Source: Actinostola sp. cb2023
Taxonomy: Eukaryota; Cnidaria; Anthozoa; Actiniaria; Actinostolidae
DNA length: 64,000 bases
Direction: 5' to 3'
NCBI GenBank assembly: GCA_033675265.1
Contig: JAUJYZ010000724.1
Location: 570,001-634,000, forward strand
Part shown: in pieces, positions 1 to 11,249 of the stretch
How positions within the stretch are numbered: the stretch's first letter is position 1
Layout of the letters: each line of letters begins with the position of its first letter
Notes under the pieces: generated by a model
What the model was told of the DNA's origin: nothing
Databases searched by the model: none
What the model saw: the letters and a program-made list of their open reading frames with translations, nothing else
Position numbers and translations under genes: made by a program

Positions 1-680
1 ATTTCAATTCTCCTGAAAAGCGTCAGAAATCGCCCATCATCCAATCAAATCTCACGAAAGAAATCAAAATGGCAAATTGACTCGACAACTTTTATCAATT
101 TATGTGTGCCGTTTACTGTTTTGACACGAAAAACGATTTGAAGAATGCTTGTTACACTTTGTTTTTGTATCCTGTGAACATGAAACACGAAGAAAAGTGA
201 GAAAAGCTGAGCCGAATCACAAGACGAAGAGTCGTCAAACTTTCTGAAATATTTGACAACTCGATGAATGGAGCACGAAGTCAGGTAGCCAAATATCCAC
301 AGTTTTTGTCGTATTTTTGAATCTTTTCGTCGCTTTTCTCGACAAGAATGTATAAACGATGGACGTTTCTAAGACATTTCAAGATATTTTTTCTCTTTGA
401 CATATTTTACTAGAGATATGAATGTTCTGGCGAACCCGCCGTGTAGCTACAAGAATCGCTCTATTTTCACTGTTACGTTTTGTGAGTATTAAATTAAATA
501 CGGCTATATTTTCTTGATATTTTCAGTCGTACACTTGAGAAAATATGTATAACTATAGAACTTACAGAACGGTTAGTATGTGATTGAGAAAACTGAGCCG
601 TTATATTTAGCTTTCTTCGTTATTGTGGAGAAAAATAATTGGACGATTCGTCGAGTTTCTTGCCGTGTTTGAACTTGAAG
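1..680. other. AT-rich spacer, no gene seen
   Basis: I see no coding exon, RNA gene or clear repeat here. Reading frames are short and there is no recognisable protein similarity on either strand. Confidence 0.5.
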
Positions 681-847
681 CTCAATACGCCCTATGCACG
701 AGTGCTGGTTTTCGAGATCAGGATACTAGAATCTTTTGACATAAAAATGACCACTGCCATCTGAAAAAGCAATTATTCATCAATATTTTTGGAAAATTTC
801 AAATGTATTGGATAAAATCCCGCGAAGATATCGTAAATGACATTTAT

Positions 848-1091
848 AGAGTTTAGTATGGGATTTTGCCGTCATGAGTACACAGCCTCGTTCTGGTGTA
901 TTTTCAGAATTAAAAACGTTCATAACTCTGCAAGGACATGCCATTTCGTCCTAAAACTTTTACACTTATCCTATATAAATATGTTCTTTAAGTGGAACAT
1001 GTTAAACCTTGAAATTAAGCAATTTAGAAAATTGATGTACATTAGAACGAGGCTGTGTACTCATGACGGCAAAATCCCATACTAAACTCTA
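848..1091. mobile_element. Nested MITE with GAGTTTAG termini
   Basis: The termini are GAGTTTAGTATGGGATTTTG and its inverted complement, with about 50 bp of inverted repeat. A TA dinucleotide lies on both sides, as expected for TA-target elements. The short open frame across it is a by-product of the palindrome. Confidence 0.75.
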
Positions 1092-1093
1092 TA

Positions 1094-1300
1094 GAGTCGT
1101 TTTCGTATGAGTGGGAAACCTATGGCACGGAGTTACGGTCACGGTACGGAATCGAACACATTGTATTCAACCAATCACAGCGCGCGAAATCATTTTTCAA
1201 CCAATCAGAATGCTTGGATACCGCACGATGATGGCGCGATACGGTCACGGCACAGCACGAACCGTACCGTAACTACTTCCCACTCATACGAAAACGACTC
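1094..1300. mobile_element. GAGTCG-family MITE, copy 1
   Basis: The inverted termini are GAGTCGTTTTCGTATGAGTG, flanked by TA. The interior is non-coding and contains CCAATCACAGCGCGC. Further copies lie at 26954-27222, 49760-49946 and 60872-61073. Confidence 0.85.
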
Positions 1301-2442
1301 TAAATGTCATTTACGATATCTTCGCGGGATTTTATCCAATAATTTTTAAAATTTCCAAAAATATTGATGAATAACTGCTTTTTCAGGCAGTGGTTATTTT
1401 TATGTCAAAAGATTCTAGTATCCTGATCTCGAAAATCAGCACTCGTGCATAAGGCGTATTCTTGCAAAATTACTTAATTTTCGGTTTAAAATCATCAAAA
1501 CCACATCTACATAGAACTTGAACTTAATTAAACAAGAAAAACTGTGATTCTATGGCTTTTGCCAGGAGCCCGCTTTTGCTTAGTAAATAATACATGTTTG
1601 ACAACAGAAAAAAATACATTTGTGGTCAGTTATTTTTACAATCAAATCCACTGCATCGCTTCAAGGTTGTTCAAGGTCATGAACCATGTTTACATAGCCT
1701 CATATCAACATAGTAATTAACCAATCAGAGCGCGCGTTATATGTAAATTATTTTATAAATTATTTTATAAAATGTGTTAGTGTTGTTTATTAGATGCAAA
1801 GAAACAAAAGAAAACAAAAGAGTGAGTGTCTAATAGTGTGTATTAGTGTAGTTAGTATAATGCCCAGGTTTAATTATTGGAATCACTCTATAACAATACA
1901 ATGTGTTAGGGACTAGCAGTTAACTAGTAGGGACTAGCGGAGACTGCGTCGGTGTATAGTAACAATCAAAAAGTGCGTAGAATTTAACGATACTTTTTAA
2001 AACACCGTGCATAAAAGCACTCAATTTTTTTGGCGTTTCGGACGTTAGTCCTTCGATCGACGTCGGAGTGAAAAAACGCACAAATTATTGATGAGTTTAA
2101 TTTGTTCCATGCGTAGATGCAGAAGACGTGATACGGCGAATTGCCCTTGTAATTAACTCATGATCATCCAATTAATTGCTCATTGCATAGTGTATATATT
2201 ACGTACTTTGAATCCAGGATTTTTTTCTGATTTTGGTCAAAAATTCATTTAGCGATTGTAGCCAAACCATTTATCACAACTCAATTGAACTTGTGACTGT
2301 ACATTTGGGATGAATATTAAAGAGTTCCATATCTACCAATCAGAGATCAGAAATTAATCATTGTGTTACGATGTCTACGAAGAAAACAATGTCGATGCTT
2401 TTACGATAAATACGGCACAGAAATTGTGTCCGACGCCCTTAA

Positions 2443-4301
2443 GAGTGGATGCCAGTAAGGATCGAGACTAATTCTTCAACTCAAAAAATTCGAATTTAAT
2501 TTTCTTTCACCATATCATTCCTTTTGATGACCTATTTTAGGGAAAAATACTAAAAAGTTCCAGCGATTTTTATTTTAGGAGAAATTTCCAGTTTTTAAAA
2601 ACCCGTCTGTCGACCGAAAATTTTCGGCTAAATAATAAGCCAAATTTGAACAGTCGGTGTGTGTTCGCCTCTAGCTCTACAACAATGACATTCAGTACAC
2701 TGAATAAACGTTTCATGGTCTTTTCTACTGCATAATTTATTTTTCTGTAACTTCTGTAGTTGTTTTTCAAATTTGGTTTTAGAAAGGTATACTAAGCGCC
2801 ATAAACGGAACGTTGAAATATAGGCAATGTTTGAAATACGAAAAAGGAATCTGGTACATCAATTTTTGAAGAAAACGCCATGTCCCAGGAAAGCTTCACG
2901 TTTGCTCTTTCAGTTTAGAAAGTTTCCAGCTTGGGAATTCAATGTAGCATTTTTGAGAAATAGAACTATTAGGCTTGGGACTGCCAAAATTAGCATAATT
3001 TTCGTCCTGTGGCGGACATTTTTGTCGTTCAAACACAAAACTTAATTCCAAAACACGACTATCTTGCACTTTTAGTTGATCGCTGCCAACTGATAACAAT
3101 CTTGGAGTTAATAAGAGTTATTTTCAACCATATTTGAGCTATTTCAGCCACATAAGCTCCTAAAAAATAGTGACAATTAGCATATTCATTGATCAAATAT
3201 AAACACCGTTTCCGAAAATTGTGGTTCTTCACTCTAAAATGCTTAAAATGCTTAGAGTTTGCTCCAAATAAGATTTACAAACAATTGCACTGATTTCTAG
3301 TTCAAACTGGCGCTTTATCATGAAGAGTTCGGATAATTTGACACGATGCTCCACTTTGTTGACAAGCCAATTATGTAACGCAATGTAGCTGCTGCAAGTC
3401 ACGCTACTGCCCTTCGAATAAAATTTTTGCGGCATGAAATAATAGTTTTAATCATAAAATATAATACTAAACAGAATTCATACTTGCTTGAATGGGTGGA
3501 ATTTCGTATAAACGTTGTTTAAACAAAATTCGTATTTTGCTGTTATCTGATCGACCATCTATGCTAATTTTAACTTTTGCGAGAGTTATTTACGACTATC
3601 GAAACACAAACATTGTTGAAAATCATTCCTATTGACTCGAACATTGTTTTCCATCAGCAGCAATCAACTAAAAATGCGAGATAGCCGTGTTTTGGCGTTA
3701 GGTTTTGTGTTTGGATGACAAAAATGTCCGCCACAGGACGAAAATTATGCTAATTTTGGCAGTCCCAAGCATAATAGTTTTATTTCAAAAAAAATGCTAC
3801 ATTGAATTCCCAAGCTTGAAACTTTCTAAACTGATAGAACATACGTGAAGCTTTCCTGGGGCATGGCGTTTTCATCAAAAACTTATGTACCAGAATCCTT
3901 TTTCGTACCTCAAACATTGCCTATATTTCAACGTTCCGTTCATGGCGCTCAGTATACCTTTTTAAAACCAAATTTGAAAAATAACTACAGAAGTTACAGA
4001 ACAATAAATTATATAGTAGAAAAGACCAAGAAACGTTTATTAAGTGTGCTTAATGTCATTGTTGTAGTTCTAGAGGTGAACACATACCGACTGTTCAAAG
4101 TTGGCTTATAATTTAGCCAAAAAAATTAAGTAGACAGACGGGTTTTTAAAAACTGGAAATTTCTCCTAAAATAAAAATCGCTGGAACTTTTTAGTATTTT
4201 TCCCTAAAATAGGTCATCGAAAGGAATGATATGGCGAAATAAAATTAAATTCGAATTTTTTGAGTTGAAGATTTAGTCTCGATCCTTACCGGCATCCACT
4301 C
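2443..4301. mobile_element. 1.86-kb foldback element with long inverted arms, TTAA flanks
   Basis: Arms of roughly 600 bp (about 2443-3080 and 3660-4301) are inverted complements with scattered mismatches. The tips are GAGTGGATGCC and GGCATCCACTC, and TTAA lies immediately outside both ends. TTAA duplication is known for piggyBac and some other DNA transposon superfamilies, but the tips do not show the usual piggyBac CCC start, so the superfamily is open. No transposase frame is seen. Confidence 0.75.
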
Positions 4302-4305
4302 TTAA

Positions 4306-5190
4306 ATACTCCCACAGTTTGGTTCAAGACTTTCATGCACGTATATATGAACGCGTATATATATGTACCCTGTCATATAGTTAATATTGTTTTGACTTGT
4401 TTTTCGCTTAGCTAGTAAACATTGTTTTGAATTTGATGAACTGAGACGAAAAGAATTGAAAGAGCTTAGAGCCTTGGTGCTATATTTAGAATCCAATCGC
4501 GCTCACTATAATTCTCTCCCGGTTCTTTACAGTAAATACCACACAACGGCGGTGACTATTTCCAGCATCCCATATCGCCATTTTTCGCTTTTCAAAAAAG
4601 TTATATTCGGATTCAAATCAAGTGCAAATTTCAAACAGCTGAACAACAACACATTGTATTTTCGCAAGACAAAAGCCCTTGCAGGTTTAATCTTCAGCTT
4701 TTGTTTAAGATGCACAAAGACTAATGGACAAGATACGCTCCATCGACAATTACTTATTATTGCTTTTCATTGCAGTTTAACAGCTACTTCAAGCATGGAG
4801 TAAACATTCGAAAACACGGGCTCCCGTTGTGTCACCACTAATTTGGTCCATTGGACAAAGAGCTAAATTTGCACAGCTTCATTTGTGTTCCCACGGTTTC
4901 GGAATTTAGACAACAAACACCGAAATACCAAAAACTGGAACTCATTGGGAATATTCGGCCATCTGACGTACGAAGCAGAAAGCGGCAGAGCCGTTCGACA
5001 GTACACGAGGCAGGCCCATGTGTAGAAGATGGCTGTCTGAATATAATCCTGTGTTGGAGTGAAGGTGATAGAGAGTAAATATTGCTCGCTGAAGAGTTGA
5101 TCCACTTGTCAGGCGTTAGTGTGATGTCCAATCCCTCGTTGTCAGACCAGAAGAAAGTCACGAACTCTGCCACCGAATGTTGATTTTCTG
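4306..5190. other. Spacer with degenerate minus-strand open frames
   Basis: Two overlapping minus-strand frames (about 4838-5173 and 4863-5105) read weakly like the last transmembrane helix and tail of a class A GPCR, but in different frames and without a clean NPxxY motif. I regard the stretch as unassigned. Confidence 0.35.
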
Positions 5191-5196
5191 CTGTAC

Positions 5197-5203
5197 TATA
5201 AAA
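5197..5203 (+). promoter_or_regulatory. TATA box upstream of the hypothetical gene
   Basis: TATAAAA lies 82 bp before the ATG at 5279, which would put transcription start near 5228 and leave a short leader. Promoter use is inferred from position only. Confidence 0.45.
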
Positions 5204-5278
5204 TCAGGACAACAGGGACGAAAGCTGAAGGGAAATTCCGTTTTGTGGAGAACTTGAAGCAGTCGACATTTGAACAAG

Positions 5279-6127
5279 ATGAAGTCTTCTGGTCGTCAAA
5301 ATTACCTTCCTCAAATAAACAGATCGAAGTCTCTCTGCTCTTCAAGAATGGGAGATGAGAAGTGCGGCTACGTATCCAAGCGCCGCAGCTCTGCGAGTGC
5401 ATCTGAGATGGGAGAAATCAAAGAAGATTGTGCTGTTCATGATAGGGAACATGAAGAATCGGCAAAGAAAGGCGTAGATATCGAAATGCCACATAACAAG
5501 GCGTTAACAATCAGAAGGCACTCGGCCGATCAGACCTTCAAGAATCCACCAGTCTTGATTCGCAACAATCATGTAAGAATACGAAAATATAGCTGTCCCG
5601 ACGTACATTCACCTTCGAGCTATCCTCAACCTCTCAGACGAGCTAGCGTTACTGGAATGCACCCTTCAGTTACTAAGCTTTGTGGAGTAGGGCATGCACA
5701 ATTCCCGGTTGAGAATGATGATTCGAAAACAAGTCAAATGAAACAACTCACAACTCGTCAAGAGTGTGTTGAAATAGGTAAACAAAGTGTTGGCACTACT
5801 CGCCTTCACGAAACGAAAACTAAAGCCAAAATTGAAGCACTTCCAAAACTAAAGCCCGAGTCTAGAGAAATGCTGCAAAGCTGGGTAGTAACAAAAAAGT
5901 CCAGCAACGAGCTATGCACGTTGAAGGAGCACAGTGTGGACAGTGATTCAACAAATAGTTTACGTAGTGATTCTGTCAATGCAAACACGTTTCACGAAGA
6001 AATGATTTCTTTATTGAGTTATTCAGGTGAAGTGCGCAAAGTACACGGGAACCTATCGCCCAAACCGACGGCAAACCGAGGTCGGACTAGCATTATCGCA
6101 TGGCTAAAGGGGATAAATTCCATGTAA
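5279..6127 (+). CDS. Hypothetical single-exon basic protein with PKA-type sites
   Basis: An uninterrupted 282-codon frame starts at ATG 5279; an in-frame TGA at 5255 closes it upstream, and it ends at TAA 6125-6127. The frame has no simple repeat and varied composition, which argues for a real gene. I do not recognise the family. The protein is hydrophilic, with no membrane segment or signal peptide. Four sites fit the protein kinase A consensus R-R/K-x-S: RRSS, RRHS, RKYS and RRAS, all in the first half. The C-terminal tail is SIIAWLKGINSM. A TATA box lies 82 bp upstream. It could also be one large exon of a longer gene, but no strong flanking splice sites were found. Function is unknown; regulation by kinases is only a suggestion from the motifs. 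Confidence 0.6.
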   Translation: MKSSGRQNYLPQINRSKSLCSSRMGDEKCGYVSKRRSSASASEMGEIKEDCAVHDREHEESAKKGVDIEMPHNKALTIRRHSADQTFKNPPVLIRNNHVRIRKYSCPDVHSPSSYPQPLRRASVTGMHPSVTKLCGVGHAQFPVENDDSKTSQMKQLTTRQECVEIGKQSVGTTRLHETKTKAKIEALPKLKPESREMLQSWVVTKKSSNELCTLKEHSVDSDSTNSLRSDSVNANTFHEEMISLLSYSGEVRKVHGNLSPKPTANRGRTSIIAWLKGINSM

Positions 6128-6408
6128 TGAACTCAAACTGCACCGTCATTCCCGGAGTCGTTCCGCGTGTTGCCTCTGGGTTTACGTAATAATTCGAGTT
6201 CGTATTGGTAAGCTAGTTAAGGACACATGGACATGCAGAAGAAACGACAATATCAATAATACACCTCTCCAGAAATGTTTGGTGGTAAATATTGTCATAT
6301 ATAGTGACTCCTTCATGACTTATTTGCTTGGTGTACGCTATACCGAAAATATACCATATATATAGCTACGGCTGGATAAATGATGTGCATAACATTAGTA
6401 TTATTATA

Positions 6409-6686
6409 CACCTATTTCAACTAACCGCGTTCAAAGCAACAAGCGTCAAGCCAAGACCGAAGAGAATGCTGGTTATGTGCTGACAATTATTTAAATCACA
6501 ATTGTTTCTATAAGGACTAATTCAGTACAAAATGTGAACATTTTCACTTGCTTGTTTGCATATCACACTTCGTTCCATAGAAAATAGGTCTGATTTGAAT
6601 AATTTGATAACACAAAACCAGCAATCATTTCGGTCTTGGCTTGACGCTTGTTGCTTTGAACGCGACTACGTTAGTTGAAATAGGTG
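6409..6686. mobile_element. CACCTATT-family MITE, copy 1
   Basis: The inverted termini are CACCTATTTCAACTAA, flanked by TATA on both sides. The arms share GCAACAAGCGTCAAGCCAAG. Related ends occur at 18397, 18690, 22909 and 58059. Confidence 0.75.
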
Positions 6687-6727
6687 TATATAACTCCTTG
6701 GTCGAATTCCTTCTAAGAACGTCCGCA

Positions 6728-6895
6728 TAGGAGGCTGGTCCTACAGCGGAGTCACAAGAAAAGAATTGAGTTCGATTCCCACGGTTGTTTAATACAGATG
6801 ATAAATCATTCGCACTATTTAGTTAGTACATATTTGTAAGAGCATCGAGACCTTGTGGGATGCTAGAGCTCCCAATATCTATTATTATTATCAGT
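6728..6895 (+). mobile_element. Possible tRNA-derived SINE remnant
   Basis: A box-B-like GAGTTCGATTCC at about 6768 follows GGAGGCTGGTCC, and the segment ends in a short ATT-type repeat near 6887. The promoter boxes plus the simple-repeat tail suggest an old SINE, but the A box is poor. Confidence 0.35.
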
Positions 6896-7517
6896 ATAAA
6901 CTGGTAAAGAAAGGCCAAGTAAATCGGACAACGAAATCGATCGTATTGCGTAATTAATATCATTGCGTAATTGCAAGTTGAAGGACGTTCAGTGTTGCAC
7001 GTACCCGGCCTATCCTAAAATACCGATGATGCAATTCTTGGTTTGCACGTTACGTCATAGCCGCCATGTTGGATGACAATAACAAAGCACTCTATTCCAG
7101 AATAGGAATACACGGAATAAACACTAGCTTGGATGCTTTTATTTCAGCACATTTAAAATTCCAAACTGTTCCTTGTAACTTTATTATGATACAACAAGGA
7201 ATCGTTTCATTTTAGAGTGGACAGTAGCTGCGCGACAGCGAATTAGGGATGTTATTCCGTGGAATATGGTCAATCGAACGCACCCTAATATTCTTTTGTT
7301 AGATCATCCAACATGGCTGCTGCATCATTGATATGTTATTTATATCTCAAGGGATTTTGAATCATGTGGTTGCAACCCAAGAATAGCACAATTTTTCACA
7401 GTGACATGTCAGTTCAAAGTAGACTGAGGATGCAACGCAACGCCATTGCGAGAGAAGTTGGATAACGCCACGTGCAAAAATAATAATAATAAAGCAGAAG
7501 ATCGCTCTACTTTTCTC

Positions 7518-7980
7518 TCAAGGTAGTTAAGGCCTGGGTCCGGAGCTTAAAAACGATCGAAAAAATAGTTGTTTTTGACGTTTAAACGTGGTGACTATAG
7601 AGGTAACTAGACGAAACTTGGCACAATGATTGCGGAAAACGTTAGGACAACTATACCTAACTTCATTTTACCAACATGACAGTACAATTAAGATCTCTAT
7701 GGGCTCCTGACCCAGCATGTTATTCAGCTCTATTACATGAGAAGCATTGATTTTGATATTAAAATTTTTGCCACTTACAAAACTCGAAAGCGGATCCACG
7801 AATTAGTGTCTTTCTCGAATATGACGTTATAGATCACGTGACCACCACAAAAAAGCAAACCAAAATTTTAAGGATGTCAAACTAATAAAACATGTAAATA
7901 TGACTTGAAAATGTATTTCCATAGTCAAGCAATTCTTCATTCTGTCCTCAAGGTCAAACCCAGTCCTTAAACTACCTTGA
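7518..7980. repeat. Inverted-repeat element with CTCAAGGTAG ends
   Basis: CTCAAGGTAGTTAAGGCCTG near 7518 is matched by its inverted complement near 7960-7980. The interior is non-coding. Confidence 0.55.
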
Positions 7981-8111
7981 GCTTGCACCTTCAACGCAAT
8001 ATCATTCCCCGTTGAGAGTTGCAAAGAGAGATGATATGTTACGCTTGAAAATGTTTTCGATCTGAAACTTGTCTGTTATACAAGAAAATTAAAATGCCTC
8101 GTGTAGCATGG

Positions 8112-8375
8112 CCTTGGGAGTGACTGACCTATATGCTCCACCGATCGAGAAGCCACCAAGCTGAGATGACGCACACCTAAAAAATAATACCTAATAATAC
8201 CTTGGGAGTAGCTGACCTATATGGTCCACCGATCGAGAAGCCACCAAGCTGAGACTGACGTACACCTAAAAAATAATACCTAATAATACCTTGGGAGTGG
8301 CTGACCTATATGCTCCACCGATCGAGAAGTCCGACCAAGCTGAGATGATCGATGTACACCTAAAAAATATTACCT
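8112..8375. repeat. Three-copy tandem repeat, about 88 bp
   Basis: Copies begin with CCTTGGGAGT at 8112, 8200 and 8289. Each contains CCACCGATCGAGAAG and an AATAATACC tail. Non-coding. Confidence 0.85.
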
Positions 8376-8501
8376 TTACTCCCTTGGCGCTCAGATTCAT
8401 TGCCATCAGATTGGAATTAGCTGAAGCAAGTAATGGATTTAAAGTGCAACTAACCCCTATGAGATTGTTTTACTGAAAATCTATTCAATATTAGCTGAAT
8501 A

Positions 8502-8850
8502 GTTGGAGGGTTCAGTATTTTGTGATTTGAACCTTGCGTTTATGAGTTATATAACAGGTTTGAAATCTCAATATGCAAATTTGATGACGTCTACTAAGGA
8601 ATTTGCCATAACTTATTTAGACTTTTTCAAGAAGAAATTATTTTTTTGAAATGGGCAAAAAAGTCATAAAATCATTTATAAAGACTGTGAAAATATTCTG
8701 TAAGTTTTCAAATGTCAATAATCAGCACAAGGGCGTTTTTGTATAATAAATGATTCCTTAGTAGACGTCATCAAATTTGCATATTGAGATTTCAAACCTC
8801 TATAACTCATAAACGCAAGGTTCAAATCACAAAATACTGAACCCACCAAC
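8502..8850. mobile_element. MITE with GTTGG termini, TA target
   Basis: The arms start GTTGGAGGGTTCAGTATTTT and are inverted for more than 100 bp, with TA on both flanks. Its right TA is the first two bases of the 118-bp direct repeat, so it probably inserted at the edge of that unit. Confidence 0.75.
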
Positions 8851-8968
8851 TATTCATACTTCATGAATATTCATTATCCCGTGCGATGACGTAATGAGCA
8901 TTATATAAGGTATAATTAATTATGCAAATGTGTCAGTTCACCAAGATCGAGTTGGGAGGCAGATGTCG
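8851..8968 (+). promoter_or_regulatory. 118-bp promoter-bearing direct repeat, left copy
   Basis: In order it holds a CRE-like TGACGTAA (8887), TATATAAGG (8902), an octamer ATGCAAAT (8922) and an initiator TCAGTT (8933; A at 8935, 33 bp after the first T of TATA). A DPE-like AGATG follows near +27. The second copy at 14089-14206 differs by about one base. Spacing fits a focused RNA polymerase II promoter. An ATG at 8971 and a GTACGT donor-like site at 8991 follow directly. Confidence 0.6.
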
Positions 8969-9838
8969 AGATGATACCGCCGGCAGCACGGTACGTCTCC
9001 TTCTGCGTTTTCTGCTACGTTCCTGCTGCTGACATTCAACAGGCCGTGCTGCCTATTTTTGCCTCGAAAATGCATCCGCTGTGGCGCCACAAAACCCGTC
9101 AATGTCGTCATGCAGGGCATTTGCATCTTGGTTCTTTCTGGTTTGGCGGTTGCGGGTGTGAACTCTACCGAGTATTGTATGGCCGTTGGGCAGGTCCAGA
9201 ACTCTCAGGATAACGAGCAACTACAGGTTTTCGTTTAAGTTCTGTTTCTCTTTGGTTTAATTTTTGCCCTGTGTTTGATTCTGTAGAAAGTTTTGCAGTA
9301 TATCTGAATTCTTAATCTTAGTGAGTAGTTTGTTTTATTCAGGAATGGGGCATCCATGTGCGTTTCTTTGTTAATTCAAGTCCATTGGGACTTGATGACT
9401 TGATTTGTACACGTGTTTTTTTTATTACTTTTGTTAAGTTTTTCTAGGTTGTTGGAGTGGAGCATTTATACCTGAAACGCCGATGCCGCTTTGCCTTACG
9501 GAACCTGGATGTGGTGATCGCAGATCAAGCAAGTCTCTGCGCTAACCAAGCAAGTCTCTGTGACTCCGGATCGAGACTATAGTATGCCGTTCTTAGTTGC
9601 GAAAAATTGGTTCATTCGAGAGCGTACGTGTGGTTTTTCGGACGCGGGGTTGTTCACGTCCACTGGGAGTCGATAGTCTCGCGTTAATTACTTGTTCGGG
9701 GTTCTTTCATTGTAAGTGAATGCCAGGGCATTGTTCTATTTTGTGTTTACTTTACTACATAATCCATGGATTTTAGCGTTTAATTAACCTTTTATTGATC
9801 TAGTTTGATTTGTTTCATAACTGGCTTGTATGATTTCA

Positions 9839-10262
9839 GGAAAAAGAAGCTGGGTGTATGTGACCACAGAGAAAAGAAGCTGGGTGTATGTGTCCCCAGA
9901 GAAAAGAAGCTGTGTGAATGTGACCACAGAGAAAAGAAGCTGGGTGTATGTGTCCCCAGAGAAAAGAAGCTGTGTGAATGTGACCACAGAGAAAAGAAGC
10001 TGGGTGTATGTGTCCCCAGAGAAAAGAAGCTGTGTGAATGTGACCACAAAGAAAAGAAGCTGGGTGTATGTGTCCTCAGAGAAAAGAAGCTGTGTGAATG
10101 TGACCACAGAGAAAAGAAGCTGGGTGTATGTGTCCCCAGAGAAAAGAAGCTGTGTGAATGTGACCACAGAGAAAAGAAGCTGGGTGTATGTGTCCCCAGA
10201 GAAAAGAAGCTGTGTGAATGTGACCACAGAGAAAAGAAGCTGGGTGTATGTGTCCCCCGAGA
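9839..10262. repeat. 60-bp minisatellite made of two 30-bp halves
   Basis: About seven copies of a 60-bp unit contain GAAAAGAAGCTGGGTGTATG followed by a half with CTGTGTGAATG. The unit length is a multiple of three, so several frames stay open on both strands. None has coding features beyond the repeat. Confidence 0.9.
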
Positions 10263-11230
10263 TAAGAAGCTGGGTGTATGTGTCCACAGAGAACAGTACA
10301 TGGGTGTATGTGACCCCAGAGAAAAGAAGTGGGGTATCTGTGTGACGCTAGAGACCAGTACATGGGTGTGTCTGTGACTGGCCCAGGGACCAGTACTTGG
10401 GCTGGGTGTGTCTGTGTGACCTAAAAGTACAGAAGTTGGGTGTGTTTGCATTTGTGTGACCCCAGAGATCAGTAGCTGGCTGTATTTGTGTGAATCTTGA
10501 GAGACATGCGTCTCAGTGTGTGAGCCAAGAATAGTGCAGCCGAGTTGGGGACTAGTCCAACATACATGCTTGAGCAATTTTTTGCTTAGAGTCAGAATTG
10601 GAAAGTTGGGGATGTGAGAAACACTTAGATTAGGAAATAGAAGTCGGGTGAGTCTGTGTGACTCCTGATAGCGATCGAGAAGTAGTAGCTGGGTGTGTCT
10701 GTTTGACCCCAGGAAATAGAACTCGGGTGACTCGTTGTGACCTTGGAGCGAGCTTTAGTCGCTGGGCGTGTCGGTGACCCCAGGAATAAAACCGAGTCGG
10801 GTGAATCGTTAATGGTGACCCCGAATCGATAATTAGTAGCTGTGCGTGTCTGTTGGACACCAGGAAAGAGAAGTCGGGTGAGTCTTGATGACCCTGGATC
10901 GAGCATTTGTAGGTGGGCTTGTTTGCGTGACCACAGATATTACTACAAACTGGGTGAGTCTCTGTGACCCCATGCATATTGAGAATGAGTAGATGGGTTT
11001 GTTTGTGTGACCCCAGGAATAGTAGCTGAGCATGTCTAGGTGACTTCAGAAATTAAAACACATGTTGGCTACGCGTGCAAGACCCCAGATAATTTCATGT
11101 AGTTGGGTGCGTCCGCATGACCCAGGAGAATTGTAGTTGGGTGCGTCTATATTACCCCGGGAAATTGTAGTTAGGTGCGTCGGTATGACCCGGAAAATTG
11201 AAGCTGGGTGACCTCTGGGAACGGTAGTAT
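10263..11230. repeat. Decayed extension of the 60-bp minisatellite
   Basis: The motif CTGGGTGTGTCTGTGTGACC recurs irregularly every 50-70 bp with increasing divergence, indicating an older part of the same array. Confidence 0.65.
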
Positions 11231-11249
11231 CTGTTGGTGTTTTATTGCT

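Larger units (their letters stand above)
681..1464. repeat. Large palindrome holding two nested MITEs
   Basis: The arm at about 681-842 is the inverted complement of about 1303-1464; both include the stretch CACGAGTGCTG and the CCCGCGAAGATATCG region. The loop consists of two further inverted-repeat elements (848-1091 and 1094-1300), so this is a transposon that received later insertions. It encodes no protein. Confidence 0.75.

Noticed and set aside
4838..5173. Minus-strand stretch resembling a GPCR TM7-helix 8 end
   Set aside because: The resemblance is split over two frames, lacks NPxxY and has no TM1-TM6 nearby. Too weak to annotate as a gene or pseudogene.
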